Shown here: positions 31,723-35,948 of the stretch, piece by piece
How positions within the stretch are numbered: position 1 is the stretch's first letter
Layout: each line of letters begins with the position of its first letter
Assembly: GCA_030525945.1 (NCBI GenBank)
Contig: JAUNDT010000014.1
Coordinates: forward strand, 1-35,948
DNA length: 35,948 nt
DNA from: Coriobacteriaceae bacterium
GTDB taxonomy: Bacteria; Actinomycetota; Coriobacteriia; Coriobacteriales; Coriobacteriaceae
Direction of reading: 5' to 3'
Notes under the pieces: model-generated
Told to the model about the DNA's origin: nothing
Seen by the model: the letters and a program-made list of their open reading frames with translations, nothing else
The model's database searches: none
Position numbers and translations under genes: made by a program

Positions 31723-32733
31723 ATGGCCCGACGCGTTTTGCACGACGAGTACGTAGACCCGTTCAACGCGGGGGAGCCCACGCTGCCGTGGTGCGAGCCG
31801 GATTCCCTCGAGTTGCACGATGAGCCTGAACATGATGCCGAAGTATGCGCCTTCGGCGACGACCCTTACGACGGTCCGACCAAGGCTCCCGACAATTACC
31901 AAGCACCCGAGGCGAACGAGCCTTTGGACGAAAACAGTTCCGTGCAGTCGGACGACGGCCTCACTCCACGCCAACGCAAGCTCATCGCCCGCGCCAAACT
32001 CAAAGAGGCCCGCAGCTCCGCGAAGCCAGCCGGCACGGGCACCCGCCCCAAGCGCAAGCATCCGGTCGTCAAGACGATTCTGATTTTTGCCGTGCTCGTC
32101 AACGTGGTGCCCCTTGCACTCAGCCTCGCCGTCGACTTCATCGAGCGCAACGATCCGCAAGACGACCCCCCGCCCGATTTCGTTGACATCGCCGATCCGA
32201 GCACGTCCGAACAGGACAAGGCCGCATGCGAAAAGGTCGTGCGCGAGTATCTGCAAGCCGCGACCGCCCAAAACAGCCCCATGCGACAGGAAATCGCCGG
32301 CAAGCTCTCCGACCTTTACAAGCAGTCAACCGGCCTCAGCGCTGAGGAGCTCGGCGTTGACTCCGTCTCCTTTGCCAACTGGCTCATGGACCACTTCACG
32401 TACGAAATCGACTCGTGCTACGTATTTGAGGACGGGACTGCGAACCTCTACTTCACCTCTTGGGGCCCGAGCGCGGCGTCGATCCTGAGTGAGTCCAGCA
32501 GCGACATCTACGATTACCTTGATAGCCAGGACTTCTCCATCTCGGACGAGGCGATAACGCTGAGCGATTCCCAAAAGGAAAGGACGCGCTCCATCCACGC
32601 CGATGCGGTAGAGAGCGCGCCCCTTACCAGCGACACGTTTTCCAGCGTTTCACTGACGAAGAAGGGCAGCGCGTGGGTCTTCGATTCCGACGAAATGGAC
32701 GAGGAGCTCACCCGCGCGCTTGGGATTTGGTAA
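31723..32733 (+). CDS. membrane-anchored protein with extracytoplasmic C-terminal domain
   Basis: A 336-aa protein of unknown function. Residues 1-112 are acidic and probably cytoplasmic, ending in a Lys/Arg-rich stretch (GTGTRPKRKHP). One helix (about 114-138) crosses the membrane, and about 195 residues lie outside. The outer part is acidic, begins FIERNDPQDDPPPDFVD and has alternating helices and strands (KVVREYLQAATA ... ANLYFTSWG). I know no family name. ATG 31723 follows AAGGAGG. TTGACG at 31660-31665 may be a -35 with a weak -10 near 31684-31692. It is convergent with the lower-GC operon to the right. Confidence 0.75.
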   Translation: MARRVLHDEYVDPFNAGEPTLPWCEPDSLELHDEPEHDAEVCAFGDDPYDGPTKAPDNYQAPEANEPLDENSSVQSDDGLTPRQRKLIARAKLKEARSSAKPAGTGTRPKRKHPVVKTILIFAVLVNVVPLALSLAVDFIERNDPQDDPPPDFVDIADPSTSEQDKAACEKVVREYLQAATAQNSPMRQEIAGKLSDLYKQSTGLSAEELGVDSVSFANWLMDHFTYEIDSCYVFEDGTANLYFTSWGPSAASILSESSSDIYDYLDSQDFSISDEAITLSDSQKERTRSIHADAVESAPLTSDTFSSVSLTKKGSAWVFDSDEMDEELTRALGIW

Positions 32734-32754
32734 TTAAGGCGAACTGATCGAGCC

Positions 32755-33183
32755 CTACCGTTCGTAGTGATAGGGCTCAGCCTCCGAAGCTGCCCTGGCG
32801 TCCTCGTAGTAAGTTCCCCATAAAGCCCCGTAGTCCGTTTCGATGTTTTCAAGCGTTCGAGCTCCTGGTTCCCCAGTAATCCTCCAAACCTTGCCATCAA
32901 AACGAACCTCGCCTGTTAGAGGCGAATAGTCAAAAGAAGCTGGCTCCAGGTACCTACCCCATGACTTCCCGAAATGAGCATCATCGGTTGCGTCTACGCT
33001 CACTTCCCCAGTTTCTGCGCTAATCGAAAAGTAGATTCGGGACTCATTGCCCTCCTCATCGCAGGAGATAAAGATAGCTGGAGCCAAAGATCGCTGAGGA
33101 GCCACTTTGGGAGAAAATGCCAGCAGCGATACGGCTGCAAGCACGGCAAAGGCCAACGCGATGGCAATTCCCTTCCTTCCCAT
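32755..33183 (-). CDS. small secreted protein, last gene of the bacteriocin-like operon
   Basis: A 142-aa exported protein. The signal peptide is MGRKGIAIALAFAVLAAVSL. The mature part (about 118 aa) has beta-rich segments such as RIYFSISAETGEVSVDA and TGEVRFDGKVWRITGEPGA, and no Cys pair. I do not recognise the family. ATG 33183 has GAGGAG upstream, 26 bp after the lactococcin-972-like gene, so it is surely co-transcribed with it. A secreted immunity or accessory protein is one idea, based on position only. A hairpin GAGCCCTA/TAGGGCTC (32750-32778) straddles its stop. Confidence 0.72.
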   Translation of the reverse strand: MGRKGIAIALAFAVLAAVSLLAFSPKVAPQRSLAPAIFISCDEEGNESRIYFSISAETGEVSVDATDDAHFGKSWGRYLEPASFDYSPLTGEVRFDGKVWRITGEPGARTLENIETDYGALWGTYYEDARAASEAEPYHYER

Positions 33184-33209
33184 TGCAGCTCCTCAATTCT
33201 CTAACCTGT

Positions 33210-33560
33210 TTACCAAGTGCGGTAGTAATTCTTCCACTTGGTGTGCGCGGCCATATGGTTGTACTGGTACGCACAGGGATACTTCACCTCATTAGAAATG
33301 ATGTCCCGGTGATCCCAAGCGTAGCTAGTCTGAAAAGTGATAGTTCGATACGTCTTGTCACCCTCCCAGTAATGGGATGCTGTCGACTGACACGTTTTGC
33401 TCCAGAACGTGTCGACGACCCTCTCGTTCATCGCATAGGGCTCAGGACCCATGCCTTCTCGCGCAACTGCCGCAACCGGCGCCAACGCTGGAAGCACAAA
33501 CGCTAGCCCCAGAGCAGCGGCCGTAGCAAAACGCAAAAAGGTCTTTCCGCTCTTTTTCAT
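33210..33560 (-). CDS. lactococcin-972-like secreted peptide (candidate bacteriocin)
   Basis: A 116-aa preprotein with a classical signal peptide (1-33, cleavage likely after AVA) and an ~83-aa mature chain. From residue 62 the pattern SHYWEGDKTYRTIT resembles the lactococcin 972 block SNYHHGSKTHSAT, and the C-terminus KNYYRTW matches its SFYYNFW ending, with nearly equal spacing (55 against 52 residues, lactococcin sequence as I recall it). Lactococcin 972 is a Sec-exported bacteriocin that binds lipid II and blocks septum formation. Cys 57 and Cys 96 could form a disulfide. ATG 33560 follows AGGAGG, 47 bp after an ABC ATPase gene. Immunity by ABC transporter is usual in such clusters, though here the permease is of ABC-2 type. 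Bacteriocin activity is not proven. Confidence 0.65.
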   Translation of the reverse strand: MKKSGKTFLRFATAAALGLAFVLPALAPVAAVAREGMGPEPYAMNERVVDTFWSKTCQSTASHYWEGDKTYRTITFQTSYAWDHRDIISNEVKYPCAYQYNHMAAHTKWKNYYRTW

Positions 33561-33607
33561 CCGTCTCCTCCTCTGCTGAGATACTCCGGTTTCTAGTTTT
33601 CACCTCC

Positions 33608-34285
33608 TCACCCGTATAGCTGCTTATAGGCGGCCTTGGTACCTGAATCCGCCCCAAGGCCACAGACGAACTTCCCGTCTTTTATGAAAACCACCCTGTC
33701 AGCAAGCTCATCGACGCTTCCCAAAATATGTGAGGACATGAGTATTCCTGTCCCCGAATCGCGCAGCTCGCAGATGATTTGACTGTTGATCTCCAAATTT
33801 GTGGGATCAAGGGCATTCATTGGCTCATCAAGTAGCAAATAACGCGCACCAACCATGTATCCAATGGCGAGCGACACCTGCTGCTTCATTCCCAAAGACA
33901 ACCTGCAAACTCTTTTATTCAAAAAGCTTCGTATGTGGCATCGCTCGGAAATATCCTCCACCTCTAGCGCATCGCGCCAGCAACTATGGGCGATAAGCAG
34001 ATTGTCACGTACGGTCAGGAGCGGATACAAGATTGAGGCATCACCGGGCACATAAAAGATCTCTCTCCTGTACGTGCCCTCTTTTCCCGTTATCTTTCCA
34101 TTTATTCGAACTTCTCCACTGGCTTGAATATCACTCGCTCCACAGAGAGATCGCATAAAGGTGGTTTTACCGCTGCCGTTGGGAGCAACAAGACCAGTTA
34201 TCGAACCAGATTGAATGCAGAGCGACTGACTATCCAAGAGCGACCTTCCGCTCATGGACACGGAGTAATCCCTGATCTCAATCAT
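33608..34285 (-). CDS. ABC transporter ATP-binding protein
   Basis: A 225-aa ATPase of the ABC-2/drug-antibiotic type. Walker A is APNGSGKTT, the signature is LSLGMKQQ, Walker B is YLLLDEP with catalytic Glu, and the switch His is in MSSHIL. The sequence between (KEGTYRREIFYVPGDASILY) is typical of importer/exporter ATPases linked to ABC-2 permeases. ATG 34285 follows AGGGAG; the first 8 bp overlap the end of the permease gene, so the two are coupled. The gene is 47 bp ahead of the lactococcin-972-like gene. Export or self-protection are the likely roles. Confidence 0.88.
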   Translation of the reverse strand: MIEIRDYSVSMSGRSLLDSQSLCIQSGSITGLVAPNGSGKTTFMRSLCGASDIQASGEVRINGKITGKEGTYRREIFYVPGDASILYPLLTVRDNLLIAHSCWRDALEVEDISERCHIRSFLNKRVCRLSLGMKQQVSLAIGYMVGARYLLLDEPMNALDPTNLEINSQIICELRDSGTGILMSSHILGSVDELADRVVFIKDGKFVCGLGADSGTKAAYKQLYG

Positions 34286-35426
34286 TTCTCGCTCCCTTCC
34301 AAGGTTCAAAACTCAAATGAAGAGAGCACCAGAAAGACGACAGCAATACGAAAACCACCGTGCAAGCAAATAAGACCGTCATCCCAAGCTCCCACGACGC
34401 CCCTGGAACGGGAAAGACATCCATAAGATTGAGATAGCACGGCCAACCCCCTACTGGGGCAACATAAAAGTACGTCGTTGGAAGATATTTCAGCACTTCA
34501 TGCAAAATGAATGTTTCTGAGAAGTATTGCGGGATGGAAGGAACGAAGCCCAGGGCAAGACAGGTCAAGGCCCCCGGGACGGAACTTGAAGTCACCGCGA
34601 AAAATGCTGCCGAAAGGCTTGCAACAAAAAGCGTCTCCATCAATAGGAGCCCGCATGCACGAGCCAAAGCTGATAATACGGTCAACGTGACGACCTCGCC
34701 CGATTGCATCAGCACAACGGGGTAACTCGGATCACCAAATCCGTTCATCAAGCAGCTTGTAAGCGCGGCAGGAATCAGCGAAACGATGAAAGACAGGGAA
34801 GCGACGATGAGCGTCGTAACGACAGATAGCGATATTTTCATCTTGCGAGATAGCGGAAACTGAAATCCTAGGCGATCATCCTCAATCGACCGGAACACTG
34901 CAAAGGAAATCACAACGACGGGCACGAACAGAAGCAAAGGGGGAACCGTACCGAATAGCTCTGCCAGCCTGTACAGCATCGGTTCGTCAGCCGTGGTTTC
35001 ATACAAACTCGGCGTCTGCAAACCAGATAGTTGTTCCAAGAATGCATGATTGACTTTTAGCATTCCGTAATCGCCAGACAAGTTCCCCGCATCGTATAAC
35101 TCTAGATCGATTCTGGATATCTCCTCCTGGGCGCGAAGCGACGCCGCAACATCATTTCCTTGTGTTATCTCCAGAAGCTCAAGCTGCCTCGTGTTGGCGT
35201 CTTTGATGTTCTGGGGAGCGGTGTCATACGCCCCCGACGCTATCGCCTCCTTTAGCCCGTCAAGCCTCGTCTCCCTCAAGTACTCTGCACCGAATCGAAA
35301 CGCACCCGTATCGTTGGGGACAAAGGATGGCAAAGCAAAGTAAATTGACACCAGCAACAAGGAAACGGCGTACATGCCATTTCGCATCACGATGCGCATC
35401 AACGATCTTATGCATGCAGTCATCAT
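34278..35426 (-). CDS. ABC-2 type permease with large extracytoplasmic loop
   Basis: A 382-aa membrane protein. One N-terminal helix (about 16-36) precedes an extracytoplasmic region of about 125 residues, then five or six helices from about 160 to the end (PPLLLFVPVVVISFAVFRSI and so on). This is the usual layout of ABC-2 permeases paired with a separate ATPase, which follows with an 8-bp overlap. ATG 35426 is chosen because GAGGG lies 8 bp upstream; a GTG at 35441 is in frame. GC content is plainly lower than in the housekeeping genes, like the rest of this operon. Inverted repeats 55-90 bp upstream may be an operator. Confidence 0.82.
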   Translation of the reverse strand: MMTACIRSLMRIVMRNGMYAVSLLLVSIYFALPSFVPNDTGAFRFGAEYLRETRLDGLKEAIASGAYDTAPQNIKDANTRQLELLEITQGNDVAASLRAQEEISRIDLELYDAGNLSGDYGMLKVNHAFLEQLSGLQTPSLYETTADEPMLYRLAELFGTVPPLLLFVPVVVISFAVFRSIEDDRLGFQFPLSRKMKISLSVVTTLIVASLSFIVSLIPAALTSCLMNGFGDPSYPVVLMQSGEVVTLTVLSALARACGLLLMETLFVASLSAAFFAVTSSSVPGALTCLALGFVPSIPQYFSETFILHEVLKYLPTTYFYVAPVGGWPCYLNLMDVFPVPGASWELGMTVLFACTVVFVLLSSFWCSLHLSFEPWKGARND

Positions 35427-35480
35427 GGCGGAAGCCCTCACTATTTGACGGCACTATATTAGGATTTTTGCATATTCGAT

Positions 35481-35513
35481 TTGACCGCACTTGCAAATAT
35501 GGCAAACGGTCAA
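35481..35513. promoter_or_regulatory. inverted repeat upstream of the bacteriocin-like operon
   Basis: TTGACCG (35481-35487) and CGGTCAA (35507-35513) are perfect inverted arms, with the palindrome TTGCAA between them. AAACGGT occurs twice (35504-35510, 35524-35530). The site lies 55-105 bp before the permease start and could bind a dimeric regulator. A -10-like TAATAT (minus strand, 35456-35461) lies between it and the gene. Confidence 0.45.
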
Positions 35514-35530
35514 CTTCGTCGGTAAACGGT

Positions 35531-35556
35531 AATAAAAAAGCCCCATTGCTGGAGCT
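35531..35556 (-). terminator. terminator after tRNA-Leu(CAG)
   Basis: On the minus strand AGCTCC (35551-35556) pairs with GGGGCT (35539-35544, one T-G pair), followed by TTTTTATT. It lies 12 bp after the encoded CCA end. Confidence 0.75.
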
Positions 35557-35567
35557 CTCACAATCTA

Positions 35568-35654
35568 TGGTGCGGGCGAAAGGACTTGAACCTTCACGGG
35601 GTTGCCCCCATATGGACCTGAACCATACGCGTCTGCCAATTCCGCCACGCCCGC
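35568..35654 (-). tRNA. tRNA-Leu (anticodon CAG)
   Basis: An 87-nt cloverleaf with long variable arm on the minus strand. The acceptor GCGGGCG pairs with CGCCCGC, the anticodon stem TATGG/CCATA encloses TTCAGGT with anticodon CAG, the variable arm is GGGGGCAACCCC, and the T-loop is GTTCAAGTC. CCA is encoded (35568-35570). It reads CUG. Confidence 0.95.
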
Positions 35655-35713
35655 ATGGACTCCTATGTTAGCGAATCGCTGTTTTACATTCAAGAACTTT
35701 TTTGAACGAATTT

Positions 35714-35734
35714 CTGGTAGGGGCGGTGGGACTC
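35714..35734 (-). repeat. duplicated 3' end of tRNA-Leu(UAA)
   Basis: A 21-bp exact copy of the last bases of the tRNA-Leu(UAA) gene at 35894-35914, covering one flanking G, CCA, acceptor 3' strand and T-stem up to the T-loop. It forms the far direct repeat of the insert at 35735-35893. The 59 bp between tRNA-Leu(CAG) and this copy hold only an AT-rich stretch. Confidence 0.85.
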
Positions 35735-35893
35735 CGCGCGGCTGCACCGCGCGCCCCACTGCGGGGCTTCGCCCCTTGCGCGCTCCGCTGGAAAACGCTT
35801 CCGCGTTTCCTCAGCTCCGCGCTCTCTCAGGTTCGAGTCCGTACACGCTGCACAAAAAAGCGAGCCGATCCGACTCGCTTCTCTCATCATAAC
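35735..35893 (-). mobile_element. candidate tRNA-end insert, Leu copy
   Basis: A 159-bp GC-rich insert between two 21-bp direct repeats of the tRNA-Leu(UAA) 3' end. From the far end on the plus strand it starts CGCGCGGCTGCACCGCGCG, a hairpin, then GGGGC-TTC-GCCCC, then a 59-nt core (35782-35840) related to 26501-26559 of the Arg units. The core ends in GGTTCGAGTCC (35830-35840), an inverted copy of the host tRNA T-arm. The tRNA terminator (35854-35880) follows. No open frame of a recombinase is present, so it would need an enzyme in trans. The mobile nature is inferred from the direct repeats and the second locus. Confidence 0.55.
35854..35880 (-). terminator. terminator of tRNA-Leu(UAA), inside the insert
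   Basis: On the minus strand AAGCGAG (35874-35880) pairs with CTCGCTT (35858-35864) around a GC-rich inner part, followed by TTTTTT. It lies 14 bp after the encoded CCA. Confidence 0.85.
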
Positions 35894-35948
35894 TGGTAGG
35901 GGCGGTGGGACTCGAACCCACAATCCCGAAGGCCGAAGATTTTAAGTC
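35894..35948 (-). tRNA. tRNA-Leu (anticodon UAA), 5' half outside the window
   Basis: The visible 3' part on the minus strand holds the anticodon loop CTTAAAA (anticodon TAA), a long variable arm (TCGGCCTTCGGGA), T-arm GTGGGTTCGAGTCCCAC, acceptor 3' strand CGCCCCT, discriminator A and encoded CCA (35894-35896). The acceptor 5' strand and D-arm lie beyond base 35948. It reads UUA and UUG. Confidence 0.9.

Noticed and set aside
35565..35923. Open frames with AGVAELADAYGSG and VRVPPPLPV-like stretches
   Set aside because: These are translations of the tRNA-Leu genes and the insert, a common source of false protein annotations.

Overview
The window looks like a chromosomal segment of a high-GC, Gram-positive actinobacterium of the class Coriobacteriia, most likely Collinsella or a close relative. 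This is inferred from three things: an actinobacterial Fha/PstP/PknB division-kinase cluster, a firmicute-style mannose PTS with its DUF956 (ManO) partner, and strongly GC-biased codon use. No database search was possible.

Layout. (1) 1-1540, minus strand: 5' part of dnaX (clamp loader) preceded by a 64-aa coiled protein. (2) 1694-11495, plus strand: a cell-envelope signalling and division operon, namely a kinase with a polytopic membrane tail, FhaA, FhaB, PstP phosphatase, a single-chain SEDS glycosyltransferase-transpeptidase fusion (FtsW/RodA + class B PBP), and a PASTA kinase (PknB/StkP type), closed by a strong terminator. (3) 11752-13631, plus strand, visibly lower GC: a Tat-exported, probable papain/C39-like cysteine peptidase with a propeptide, then a secreted two-repeat protein, ending next to tRNA-Arg(CCU). 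(4) 13892-17280, minus: DUF956 protein and manX-manY-manZ, with promoter and operator-like sites upstream of manX. (5) 17599-21364, minus: a heterodimeric ABC exporter. (6) 21662-25347: a small acidic protein, a YeiH-type permease, a divergent LacI regulator with an operator-like palindrome on its own promoter, and a HAD phosphatase. (7) 25556-26446: an orphan LarE-like PP-loop sulfur transferase, possibly read from a leaderless mRNA. (8) 26446-26879: two tandem 189-bp repeats abutting tRNA-Arg(ACG). (9) 27008-31562: a small hypothetical, serS, a 55-aa membrane protein, proC, a small membrane protein and an SPFH/stomatin protein. (10) 31723-35426: a membrane-anchored hypothetical, then a lower-GC minus-strand operon of ABC permease, ABC ATPase, a lactococcin-972-like secreted peptide and a second secreted protein, next to tRNA-Leu(CAG). 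(11) 35714-35948: a second tRNA-end element next to a partial tRNA-Leu(UAA).

The most unusual signal is a family of about 160-nt GC-rich inserts at the 3' ends of two different tRNA genes, tRNA-Arg(ACG) and tRNA-Leu(UAA). Each insert is bounded by a direct repeat of the last ~20 nt of its host tRNA, with the same breakpoint inside the T-loop. Each carries an inverted copy of its own host tRNA's T-arm, matching the A/G difference between the two tRNAs, and the two share a related 59-nt core. The Arg locus has two nearly identical units in tandem. This is what accretion of a tiny non-autonomous integrative element at tRNA T-loops would look like. Other candidates are the lactococcin-972-like operon, the peptidase/repeat-protein pair, and the fused SEDS-PBP with its polytopic kinase.
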